A stretch of DNA of 11,045 nucleotides from Acidobacteriota bacterium (GTDB taxonomy: Bacteria; Acidobacteriota; Terriglobia; Terriglobales; Acidobacteriaceae). The notes beneath the pieces are model-generated. The model had not been told where the DNA came from. It saw only the letters and a list, made by a program, of their open reading frames with translations, and did no database searches. Both the position numbers and the translations under genes were made by a program. Location: NCBI GenBank assembly GCA_021798235.1, contig JAJZMO010000281.1:1-11045 (forward strand), given 5' to 3'. This document shows positions 1 to 7,705 of the stretch, one piece after another (the first letter of the stretch is position 1; every line of letters starts with the position of its first letter).

Positions 1-867
<867 letters not shown>

Positions 868-869
<2 letters not shown>

Positions 870-873
870 GGAG
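868..873 (+). promoter_or_regulatory. Shine-Dalgarno site overlapping the serS stop codon
   Basis: AAGGAG begins inside the serS stop codon and lies 7 nt before the ATG at 881. It fixes the start of the downstream small membrane protein gene and suggests translational coupling to serS. Confidence 0.75.
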
Positions 874-880
874 CGCGAAA

Positions 881-1246
881 ATGCTGCGAATCCTACGCAA
901 CTACCTTTTTTGGACCTATGAACGGGGCAGCTTTCACTACGATGTGATGGTCACGCTGATTCTGGCCTTCATCTTCCTCAGTCCCCGCGTTATTGACTTT
1001 AAGGACGCAGCCCCGGCGCATCTGCTGCCCGCCAACGGCGTCTTTGTGCAGAGCGATGGCAAGGACAGCTTCGTGTATCAGATCGATGCGAGTGCGCTGC
1101 CCCCTGCCGCAGACACGCGCGCGCTGCGCAAAGAATTGAAGGCCGCCATTGCGCCGATTTCTGGTGGTGTCAATATCGATCATTATCAAGCCGTGTTGGA
1201 TGCGAATGGCTCCGTGACGGCTTATCGCGTCTGGGTGCGCAGATAG
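881..1246 (+). CDS. Small single-pass membrane protein of unknown function
   Basis: 121 residues; I do not recognise a named family. The N-terminus (MLRILRNYLFWTYERG) is basic and aromatic. One hydrophobic segment follows at about residues 22-38 (DVMVTLILAFIFLSPRV), then a soluble C-terminal domain of about 80 residues with mixed alpha/beta character (VYQIDASALP, a charged LRKELKAAIAP helix, and a closing VTAYRVWVRR strand). The positive-inside rule would put the C-terminal domain in the periplasm. The 'DVMVTLILAF' stretch resembles the membrane segment of ExbD/TolR proteins, and the overall plan (short N-terminus, one TM, small periplasmic domain) is similar, but the match is too weak to assign. 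A strong Shine-Dalgarno supports the ATG. The gene starts 11 nt after serS and is followed 44 nt later by a LolA-like gene, so it probably belongs to one transcription unit. The gene call is secure; the function is unknown. Confidence 0.8.
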   Translation: MLRILRNYLFWTYERGSFHYDVMVTLILAFIFLSPRVIDFKDAAPAHLLPANGVFVQSDGKDSFVYQIDASALPPAADTRALRKELKAAIAPISGGVNIDHYQAVLDANGSVTAYRVWVRR

Positions 1247-1290
1247 CCGCGCTCGGTGCATTAGAAAAATCATCAAGGATCACAGCAGCA

Positions 1291-2028
1291 ATGAATCTCT
1301 CTTGGGCCGAAAATCGTTGCGGAAAACAATTGCGGCTTTGCGCCGTGCTCCTCTGTGCAGCCAGCTGGATGTTGCCTGCTGCTTGTGCGCAACAGCAGTC
1401 CTCCGCATCGTTGCGCTCGGTGCTGGTACAAATTGATGCCGCTGCGAAAAACTTTCGTTCCGCGCAGGCCGATTTCGAGTGGGACCAATATGAGCGCGTC
1501 GTGGACAACACGGACATCCAGACTGGAACCATTGATTTTTTGCGCAATGGCGACACGACGGAAATGGCTGCGCACGTAAAAAAATTTAACGGCCAGCCCG
1601 ACGCCAAAGAGGTCGTCTATAAGGACGGCGTGCTGGAGTTTTACCAGCCCGCCATTGATCAGATGACGGTGCTGCATGCGGGAAAAAATCAGGCGCGCTT
1701 TGAGAGTTTTTTGACGCTTGGCTTTGGCGGCAGCGGCAGTGCTCTGGAAAAAAACTGGGAGATCACGGATCAAGGCCGGGAGACGATTGACGGCGTGCCG
1801 ACCATCAAGCTCGATTTGGTGGGCAAGCAGGCCAGCGTGCGCAGTATGTTTACGCACATCACGGTCTGGATGGATCCGACGCGCGCCCTTTCGCTCAAGC
1901 AGCAGTTCTTTGAGCCTTCCGGCGATGTGCGCACAGCCTTCTATCGCAACATTCGCTATAACAAGCGCGTGCCCGCCTCGGCCTTCCACATCAAGACGGA
2001 TGCCAAGACGAACACCGTGCAGAAGTAA
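1291..2028 (+). CDS. Exported LolA-like outer-membrane lipoprotein carrier protein
   Basis: 245 residues resembling the LolA / outer-membrane lipoprotein-sorting family (COG2834). Family members bind acylated lipoproteins in a half-barrel cavity and ferry them across the periplasm; many homologues have less certain cargo. The first ~33 residues form a signal peptide: basic residues (R9, K12, R15), a hydrophobic core LCAVLLCAASWMLP, then a likely signal peptidase I site after ACA (residue 33) before QQQ. The mature part has the family pattern: an N-terminal helix (VQIDAAAKNFRSAQADFEW), then successive beta strands including TIDFLRNGD, KEVVYKDGVLEFYQP, TIKLDLVGK and ITVWMDPTRALSLKQQFFEP, the last close to the LolA consensus of a strand ending in a substrate-orientation turn. 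Start ATG 1291 has AAGGA at 1275-1279, 11 nt upstream, which is moderately placed. The 3' end overlaps the convergent glycosyltransferase gene by 38 bp. I do not use the symbol lolA because paralogues are common. Confidence 0.75.
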   Translation: MNLSWAENRCGKQLRLCAVLLCAASWMLPAACAQQQSSASLRSVLVQIDAAAKNFRSAQADFEWDQYERVVDNTDIQTGTIDFLRNGDTTEMAAHVKKFNGQPDAKEVVYKDGVLEFYQPAIDQMTVLHAGKNQARFESFLTLGFGGSGSALEKNWEITDQGRETIDGVPTIKLDLVGKQASVRSMFTHITVWMDPTRALSLKQQFFEPSGDVRTAFYRNIRYNKRVPASAFHIKTDAKTNTVQK

Positions 2029-3367
2029 GCGCCGCCGCAGCCAGAATGAAAATCATCGGGAAGCATTCCAGCGTATAGCGCGGCTCCGGGGTCTCCAGCG
2101 TCAGCAATAAGAGACAACGCAATGCGATCGATGCCCACAGCACAGGCAGAAAAGGCACATTGCGGCGCAGGCCAAAAATCGCCAGCGTAAGATACGCCAG
2201 ATTCAGCGCGGCATAGCTCCACGCAAAAATCGTCTCCGCCTTGTGATGCTGGTATTGCCACCAGCGCAGCTCAATCCACAGCATCTCCGTGCGCGGGCGC
2301 AGCCACATGTCGGCCAGCCGCAGCGCGGGCAGCTCCACGTAAAAGCGCAGCGGATGCCGGGCCACGCGCTCTGCGGCCAGACGCGCAAATTGCGCATCCA
2401 TCTCCGGAGTCAGCGAGAGCGTGGCATTGTGTTCGGCAAATAATTGTTGTACCGCAGCTCGTTCTGCATCGGTGTCAATGGCGCGCGCGGGCAGGCTGTG
2501 AACGTCCAGCGGAGCGTTGCCTTCGTTCCAGTAAATCTCGTAGGTGGAGGCAAACTCCGCGCACCAGCTTTGCACCCAGCGGTTCCAGCCTGCGTGTACG
2601 GTTTCGCCCGGGTCGGCTGCGGTACGCGGCGCCAGCGGTTGGAAGACGTGAAACGTCCGCGCGTTGCGCAGCGTCCACGCGCAGAAGGGAAGCAGCGCGA
2701 TCGCGGCGCACAGCGCGGTCAAGCCTACGGCCCGGCGGGCAGAAATCTTTTTGCGCGCGTAGACAAACATGGCTGGCAACAGCACCACGCCGAGCAGCGC
2801 GCCATCCGGGCGCAACAGCGCGCAATAACTGATGGCAAATGCCAGCGCCCAGAACCAGACGGACCACGCAGGTTGTTCCACATAGCGCGCCAGCGCGTAC
2901 AGGCCCAGCGCAATCGTAAACAGCGTCAGCGTCTCGGCCATGGGAGCCACAACATAGTTGGCGGTGAAGGGGCAGAGCGCCGAAAGATACAGCGCAGCGA
3001 TGCCGGCACGCCGTTGCAGCGTGTGCGCGGCGAAGGCAGCGATCAGCAGGCATCCAGCCAGATCGATTCCTGCCTGCGTATACAAAACGGCGCGATAATG
3101 TTCCACTCCAAACAGGCGAAAGCACGCGGCCAAAAACAGCGGATAGCCGGGCAGCCGGATCAGCGTGGTGTGAATGCCCGCTTCCGCACCCGCACCCGTA
3201 GAGAAGCCGTAGACCCCATGCAGCAGCCAATTTTTGGCAATGTCTCCATAGAGCAAGCTGTCGCCGTCCACCAGCGGGTACGCGTGGATCCACCACAGGC
3301 GCAGCGCCAAGCCCAAGCCCAGTGCGGCTAAAAGATGCAACCGTGCGCGCTGAAAGAATTCGAGCAT
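1991..3367 (-). CDS. Polytopic membrane glycosyltransferase, GT-C fold (GT39/ArnT-like)
   Basis: 458 residues with about 9-11 hydrophobic segments. This is the architecture of GT-C enzymes, which transfer a sugar or phospho-sugar from a polyprenyl-phosphate carrier to an acceptor on the outer face of the inner membrane (PMT/ArnT superfamily, COG1807). After the first membrane helix comes the acidic first periplasmic loop with DGDSLLYGDIAKNWLLHG (D34, D36, Y40, D42), where GT-C enzymes carry the catalytic aspartate. RLPGYPLFLA (residues 72-81) is a family hallmark, followed by MAETLTLFTIALGLYALARY, another typical helix. A soluble, Trp-rich section lies around residues 250-350. Family membership is fairly sure; donor, acceptor and exact subfamily cannot be read. 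The ATG at 3365-3367 has no clear Shine-Dalgarno. The gene is divergent from the trimodular polysaccharide synthase and convergent with the LolA-like gene. A role in surface glycan or lipid decoration is inferred from family only. Confidence 0.8.
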   Translation of the reverse strand: MLEFFQRARLHLLAALGLGLALRLWWIHAYPLVDGDSLLYGDIAKNWLLHGVYGFSTGAGAEAGIHTTLIRLPGYPLFLAACFRLFGVEHYRAVLYTQAGIDLAGCLLIAAFAAHTLQRRAGIAALYLSALCPFTANYVVAPMAETLTLFTIALGLYALARYVEQPAWSVWFWALAFAISYCALLRPDGALLGVVLLPAMFVYARKKISARRAVGLTALCAAIALLPFCAWTLRNARTFHVFQPLAPRTAADPGETVHAGWNRWVQSWCAEFASTYEIYWNEGNAPLDVHSLPARAIDTDAERAAVQQLFAEHNATLSLTPEMDAQFARLAAERVARHPLRFYVELPALRLADMWLRPRTEMLWIELRWWQYQHHKAETIFAWSYAALNLAYLTLAIFGLRRNVPFLPVLWASIALRCLLLLTLETPEPRYTLECFPMIFILAAAALTSARCSSWHPS

Positions 3368-3375
3368 TGCTCATG

Positions 3376-3399
3376 ATGATACCGTGCCGGTTTTGCGTT
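3376..3399 (-). promoter_or_regulatory. Possible promoter of the GT-C glycosyltransferase, very short leader
   Basis: On the minus strand a -10-like TATCAT (complement of 3376-3381, 5 of 6 consensus bases) lies only 8 bp ahead of the ATG that begins at 3367. A weak -35-like GCGTCA (3 of 6) ends 18 bp before it. Transcription would begin within a few bases of the start codon, which fits the absence of a Shine-Dalgarno sequence. The -35 is poor, so this is tentative. Confidence 0.22.
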
Positions 3400-3427
3400 T
3401 GACGCGGGCAGCGCAGAAAACTAGGAT
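3399..3427 (+). promoter_or_regulatory. Sigma-70-type promoter of the trimodular synthase gene
   Basis: TTGACG (3399-3404, 5 of 6 consensus) and TAGGAT (3422-3427, 4 of 6) are separated by exactly 17 bp in the 81-bp divergent intergenic region. The expected start of transcription, about 3433-3435, falls inside the AAGGAG ribosome-binding site (3431-3436). The true start must therefore be slightly upstream or the leader is minimal. Sequence match and spacing are good; activity is inferred. Confidence 0.45.
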
Positions 3428-3448
3428 GCGAAGGAGACCGTTCTGCGT

Positions 3449-6400
3449 ATGTCGAATCCTATTTTTTATGATCCAGAGCGGAAACGATGGAAGCGCCTGC
3501 GCCGCGTAATGGACGTGGTGCTGGTGGTTTCCACCGTGGTGTTGATCGCCTTTGGCCTCAACGTCATTCACCGGGAACATCTGCCGGAGCTGTTGCTGCC
3601 GGTGCAGAAGCGCAACTTTCACGCACTCAAATACAGCACACGCGGCAAGCCCGTGCTGCATCCCCGGCGCAAAAACCGCAAAGGCCGCCCGACGGAAATT
3701 CCGCTGAACTCAGGCACGGGCCTGCGCGCGGCCTATTACGTGGACTACGATCCGGCCAGCTACAGCTCGCTCAAACAACACATCCATCAGATCGATCTGC
3801 TGTTTCCCGACTGGATTCACGTTATCTCGCCGGATGGAACGCCGACGGCGTTCACGCTCGACAACCGGCCCTATGCCGTGGTGGATCATGACGGCGTACA
3901 CAACGTCGATCAGGAAGGCAAGGTGATGCGTGCCATCACCGATGCCAGAGAAGACACCGACGTGCTGCCGCTGGTGAACAACTTCAATCCGCTGACCGGG
4001 GACTTCAGCTCCAAAGTAGCCGAAGCGTTTTTAAATAATCCCGACGCGCGGGCGCGCTTTGTGGATCAGATGATGGTTTTTCTTGGAGCCAATCCGCGCT
4101 ATCGCGGTTTGTCGATGGACATCGAGGCCATTCCGACAGATGCGCAGCCCGGATACAGACAGTTGATCTCAGTTTTGTATGAGCGGATGCATCCCAAAGG
4201 GCTGCGTTTGTACATCAATGTGCCTGTGGATGACGACGATTGGGATTTTAAGTTTTATTCTGCGAATGCTGACGGCCTGATTTTGATGGACTACGACCAG
4301 CATGAGCCGGGCAGTGGTCCGGGGCCGATCGCCTCGCAGGATTGGTTTCTGAAGAATCTGCGTGTAGCGCTGAAGCAGGTTCCCAAAAGCAAGCTGATCT
4401 GTGCCATCGGCAACTATGGTTATGACTGGACGCTCTCGCGTCCGCAGCGCGTGCATGGGCGGTTGATTCCTGCGCATGTCGTCAACACGGATGATCTGGC
4501 CGTGCAGGATGCGTGGCAGGCGGCCTCCGACTCCGACGCCACGCCAGAGCTGGATTCCGATTCGCTCAACATGCACTTCGCCTATGACGATGACGACGCG
4601 CATGTGCAGCATCAGATTTGGTATTTGGACGCCGTGACGGCGGTGAACGCCATGCGTGCGGCGCGCGAGCTGGGCATTGAGACCTTCGCACTGTGGCGGC
4701 TCGGCTCGGAAGACCGTTCGCTGTGGAAGGTTTGGGACAATCCTCTGGATCCGAATGCGCCGCAACTGCTGGCCGCCATGCCGCCGGGCGAGGATGTCAA
4801 CACGGAAGGCGATGGCGACATTTTGCGCGTGGTGGGGGATCCGCAGGTTGGCACGCGCGTGATTGAGCAGGACGCCGACACGCACCAGCTCGTCTCCGAG
4901 CAGATCAACACCTTCCCGCAGTCCTACACAGTGGAGCAGTACGGCTACCATCCGAATGAGGTTGCGCTCACGTTTGATGACGGCCCGGATCCCACCTGGA
5001 CGCCGAAGATACTCAACATTCTCAAGCAGAAAAACGTAGTGGCCACCTTCATGGTGATTGGCGAAGAGGCGCAGGACAATCTCGGCCTGCTCAAACGCTA
5101 TTACCGCGATGGGCAGGAGATCGGCAACCACACCTGGACGCATCCAGACATTAGTGAAATCTCCAACCGTCAGCTTGCGTTGGAGCTGAACCTGACCGAG
5201 CGCCTGTTTGCTGCGGAGCTGGGCGTGCAGCCGCTGTACTTCCGTCCGCCGTACTCGATTGATCAGGAGCCGGACACCAACGACCAGGCCGCGCCAGTGG
5301 ATCGCATCGAGAAGATGGGCTACATCATCATCGGCGACAAGATCGACACCAACGATTGGGATGAACATCCGCGCAAGTCGCCGCAGGAGATTATCGACAG
5401 CGTCTTCGATCAATTGAAGGTGATGCAGTCCAAGCCGCAGTTTCGCGGCAGCATTATTCTGTTGCATGATGGCGGCGGCGATCGCTCGGTGACGGTGCAA
5501 ACGCTGCCGGTGTTGATCGACGCGCTGCGCGCCAAGGGCTACAAGATTGTTCCCGTATCCGCGCTGATGGATAAGACGCGCGCGCAGGTGATGCCGCCCA
5601 TCGCTCCGGGACAGCGCTGGCAGGCGCGCGTGGATGCGGTCGCCTTCTTCTTGATTGCACTGTTCAACCACAGTGTAATTCTCATTTTCTTTTTGGGCGA
5701 CGTGCTCATGACTGGGCGATTGGTATTGGTCGGCATCTTTGCGGCCCTCGATCGCGTGCGCCGCCGCAAGCTGGCCCCCGACGCGGAAAATTACAAGCCT
5801 CAAGTGGCCGTCTTGATCCCGGCTTACAACGAAGAGATGGTCATCGCGCGCACCATCCGCTCCGTGTTGCACTCGGACTATCCCCATCTGCGCGTGATCG
5901 TCATTGATGACGGCTCCAGGGATGGAACGCTGGAAGCCGCGCGCGCCATGTTGCAGGATCCCATCGCCGCGGACGGACGCCTCACCGTGCTCACCAAGCC
6001 CAATGGCGGCAAGGCCGAGGCCCTCAACTTTGCGCTGGAGCAGGTGCAGGAAGAAGTTTACGTGGGCATTGATGCCGACACGGTGATTGCGCACGATGCA
6101 ATTTCCCTGCTGATCCGGCGCATGGCCGACCCCACGGTGGGCGCAATCGCCGGCAATGCCAAGGTGGGCAATCGCATCAATCTGTGGACGCGCTGGCAGG
6201 CGCTGGAATACATCACCAGCCAAAACTTCGAACGGCGCGCGTTGGATCTATTCAACGTGGTCACCGTGGTGCCGGGAGCCATTGGAGCCTGGCGCACGCA
6301 GCCAGTGAAGGACGGCGGCTGTTACCACGTCAACACCGTGGCAGAAGATGCCGACCTGACGATGAATCTGCTGCAGCAGGGCTATAAGGTGATCTATGAG

Positions 6401-6955
6401 GATCACGCGCTGGCCTTTACGGAGGCTCCGGACAACATGCGCGGCCTGATGCGGCAGCGCTTCCGCTGGTCGTTTGGAATTTTGCAGGCGGTATTTAAGC
6501 ATCGCGGGGCATTTTTGAAGCATCGCGCCATGGGATTCTTCGCGCTGCCGAACATCATCATCTTTCAGATGTTGCTGCCGCTCTTCTCGCCGTTTATTGA
6601 TCTGATGTTCGCGGCGGGTGTGGTCAACTTTGCCTATGCGCACTACTTCCACCCAGAGGCGGCCAGCAACGCCAGCTTTGAAAAACTGCTGGCCTACTTT
6701 CTGGCGTTTTTAATCGTGGATTTTCTGGCCTCCTCGCTGGCCTTTGCGCTGGAACCCCGGCACCCGGCCAACAAGGGGGATGGCTGGCTGCTCTTCCATA
6801 TCTGGATTCAGCGGTTCACCTACCGCCAGGTCTTCTCGCTGGTGCTGCTGAAAACCATCAAGCGCGCCATTGATGGCCGGTCTTTCAATTGGGAGAAACT
6901 CGATCGCACAGCCAAGCTCTCTGCCAGCACGGAGCAGGCGATGGGCGGTAAGTAG
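3449..6955 (+). CDS. Trimodular polysaccharide enzyme: GH18-like hydrolase + NodB/CE4 deacetylase + GT2 synthase
   Basis: 1168 residues. Residues 1-18 are basic, a TM helix spans ~20-40, and a basic linker follows. A GH18-like TIM-barrel domain spans ~93-430: YYVDYDP at 96, the active-site strand GLSMDIE with D224 and E226 (normally DGxDxDxE; the first two Asp are R219 and S222), and MDYDQHE at 280-286. A NodB/CE4 deacetylase domain spans ~500-715: TFDDGPD (D510, D511), the metal-binding pair H561/H565 in NHTWTH, RPPY at 599-602, DTNDW at 633-637, and LLHDGG with H673 and D674. Hydrophobic segments occupy ~730-770. A GT2 synthase spans ~784-1030: IPAYNEE, DDG 820-822, DAD 875-877, ED 966-967, and QRFRW 1003-1007, the QxxRW of processive beta-synthases (NodC, PgaC, HasA). 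TM helices follow at ~1033-1065 and ~1085-1107. Predicted topology puts the hydrolase and deacetylase in the periplasm and the synthase in the cytoplasm, suiting polymerisation, export and de-N-acetylation of a poly-GlcNAc-like glycan. ATG 3449 has AAGGAG 12 nt upstream, which is rather distant. Product identity is inferred; the domains are clear. Confidence 0.93.
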   Translation: MSNPIFYDPERKRWKRLRRVMDVVLVVSTVVLIAFGLNVIHREHLPELLLPVQKRNFHALKYSTRGKPVLHPRRKNRKGRPTEIPLNSGTGLRAAYYVDYDPASYSSLKQHIHQIDLLFPDWIHVISPDGTPTAFTLDNRPYAVVDHDGVHNVDQEGKVMRAITDAREDTDVLPLVNNFNPLTGDFSSKVAEAFLNNPDARARFVDQMMVFLGANPRYRGLSMDIEAIPTDAQPGYRQLISVLYERMHPKGLRLYINVPVDDDDWDFKFYSANADGLILMDYDQHEPGSGPGPIASQDWFLKNLRVALKQVPKSKLICAIGNYGYDWTLSRPQRVHGRLIPAHVVNTDDLAVQDAWQAASDSDATPELDSDSLNMHFAYDDDDAHVQHQIWYLDAVTAVNAMRAARELGIETFALWRLGSEDRSLWKVWDNPLDPNAPQLLAAMPPGEDVNTEGDGDILRVVGDPQVGTRVIEQDADTHQLVSEQINTFPQSYTVEQYGYHPNEVALTFDDGPDPTWTPKILNILKQKNVVATFMVIGEEAQDNLGLLKRYYRDGQEIGNHTWTHPDISEISNRQLALELNLTERLFAAELGVQPLYFRPPYSIDQEPDTNDQAAPVDRIEKMGYIIIGDKIDTNDWDEHPRKSPQEIIDSVFDQLKVMQSKPQFRGSIILLHDGGGDRSVTVQTLPVLIDALRAKGYKIVPVSALMDKTRAQVMPPIAPGQRWQARVDAVAFFLIALFNHSVILIFFLGDVLMTGRLVLVGIFAALDRVRRRKLAPDAENYKPQVAVLIPAYNEEMVIARTIRSVLHSDYPHLRVIVIDDGSRDGTLEAARAMLQDPIAADGRLTVLTKPNGGKAEALNFALEQVQEEVYVGIDADTVIAHDAISLLIRRMADPTVGAIAGNAKVGNRINLWTRWQALEYITSQNFERRALDLFNVVTVVPGAIGAWRTQPVKDGGCYHVNTVAEDADLTMNLLQQGYKVIYEDHALAFTEAPDNMRGLMRQRFRWSFGILQAVFKHRGAFLKHRAMGFFALPNIIIFQMLLPLFSPFIDLMFAAGVVNFAYAHYFHPEAASNASFEKLLAYFLAFLIVDFLASSLAFALEPRHPANKGDGWLLFHIWIQRFTYRQVFSLVLLKTIKRAIDGRSFNWEKLDRTAKLSASTEQAMGGK

Positions 6956-6970
6956 TCCCGCCGCCCTTTT
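6943..6970 (+). terminator. Possible weak intrinsic terminator across the stop codon of the trimodular gene
   Basis: GGGCGG (6943-6948) and CCGCCC (6961-6966) are perfect 6-bp inverted arms around a 12-nt loop that contains the TAG stop codon, followed at once by TTTT (6967-6970). The T-run is short and the loop large, so termination may be partial. Confidence 0.3.
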
Positions 6971-7150
6971 GGCCGCACCGCGTCGTTTCTTGCAGCAATC
7001 CCCGATTTTCCGGCATCTGGTCTACACTATTCTGGAGCGAGGGCTGGGGCTGGCACGCGGCCCGACTTTCCGAAGATCGGCAAGCAGGTTCCTGCAGGGG
7101 ACACACAGGCAAAGGGCGCAGAGAGAGCTTGCATCGCGTTGCCGTGGGCG

Positions 7151-7156
7151 AGGAGG
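7151..7156 (+). promoter_or_regulatory. Strong Shine-Dalgarno that selects a TTG start
   Basis: AGGAGG is a full consensus ribosome-binding site ending 5 nt before TTG 7162. It argues for that TTG as the start of the receiver protein, rather than the in-frame TTG at 7129 or the GTG at 7156, which overlaps the site itself. Confidence 0.7.
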
Positions 7157-7161
7157 TGTGC

Positions 7162-7527
7162 TTGACACGAATCTTATGCGTCGATGATGAAGCCGGAGCT
7201 GCCGGATTGAAGCGCGCCATCCTGGAACGTGCTGGCTACGATGTCACCGTCTGTACGGCTGCACCAGAGGCCATTGCGTTACTGCTGACCGATACCTTTG
7301 ATGCCGTGGTCACCGATTGGAAGCTAGGTGAAGATAGCGGGCGCGAGATTCTCGTGGCCGCGCGCACGCAGAGCCATGTTCCCGTCGTTGTGGTTTCCGG
7401 TTATTGCGCAGAGGCTTTCACCGCTGTTGAGCCGCAGGCGGATATTTACCTGGAAAAGCCCGTTGATCCTGAAGAGTTGGTGACGATTGTCAGCGCGCTG
7501 CTCGCCTCCCCCGGCAAGCCTGTTTGA
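7162..7527 (+). CDS. Stand-alone response-regulator receiver domain protein (CheY-like)
   Basis: 121 residues from the TTG at 7162, just one receiver domain with no output domain. Receivers accept a phosphoryl group from a histidine kinase on a conserved Asp and signal through the resulting conformational change. All the key residues are present: the acidic pair D8/D9 in ILCVDDE, the phospho-acceptor D52 in VVTDWKL, the switch hydroxyl S79 in VVVSGY, and K99 in LEKPVD. The aromatic switch position is less clear. The start choice rests on AGGAGG at 7151-7156 and on the usual short N-terminus before the first strand; a longer in-frame form from TTG 7129 would add 11 residues without a good ribosome-binding site. 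It follows the trimodular synthase gene on the same strand after 206 bp, and no kinase is present. A regulatory role for the neighbouring polysaccharide gene is possible but rests on position only. Confidence 0.88.
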   Translation: MTRILCVDDEAGAAGLKRAILERAGYDVTVCTAAPEAIALLLTDTFDAVVTDWKLGEDSGREILVAARTQSHVPVVVVSGYCAEAFTAVEPQADIYLEKPVDPEELVTIVSALLASPGKPV

Positions 7528-7705
7528 ATGCGTAGAGCCTTTGCGGCAAGAGCGTTTCGTGTTTGGAGCGGCGTCGAGGCCTGCCGGAGATTTCACTCCA
7601 GCCCGAAGGCGGCTGGCATAAGGCACCCGAAATTTTAGGAATACTGGCAGAAGGCCAGCGGGAAGGTCGTTGGCGCATCGGGTGTCTGCGGTTCTGTGTC
7701 TTCGG
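7528..7705. other. Convergent intergenic spacer, no gene seen
   Basis: 178 bp between two convergent regulator genes. It holds a 5-bp inverted repeat, CTGGC/GCCAG (7644-7648 and 7654-7658). A second one, TCGGC TAT GCCGA, just enters the stop codon of the LuxR-type gene at about 7702-7714. Neither is followed by a T-run on either strand, so I do not call terminators. No coding potential is convincing. Confidence 0.5.

Noticed and set aside
1372..1395. A possible lipobox (LPAAC) at the end of the LolA-like signal peptide
   Set aside because: Proline at -3 is not a normal lipobox residue, and ACA followed by QQQ fits signal peptidase I. LolA-type proteins are soluble.
2444..3331. A 295-codon plus-strand open frame opposite the GT-C glycosyltransferase
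   Set aside because: Arg/Gln-rich shadow translation without membrane segments or motifs. The minus strand encodes a coherent polytopic enzyme.
4169..6223. A very long open frame on the minus strand, antisense to the trimodular gene
   Set aside because: It is the mirror of a high-GC coding region. The translation is rich in His, Arg, Val and Gln with no recognisable motif, while the opposite frame holds three complete enzyme domains.
7084..7095. Inverted repeat GCAGG TT CCTGC ahead of the receiver gene
   Set aside because: A two-base loop cannot form a stable hairpin and no matching operator copy was found nearby.
7644..7658. Inverted repeat CTGGC/GCCAG between the convergent regulators, considered as a terminator
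   Set aside because: Only a 5-bp stem, with no T-run on either side.
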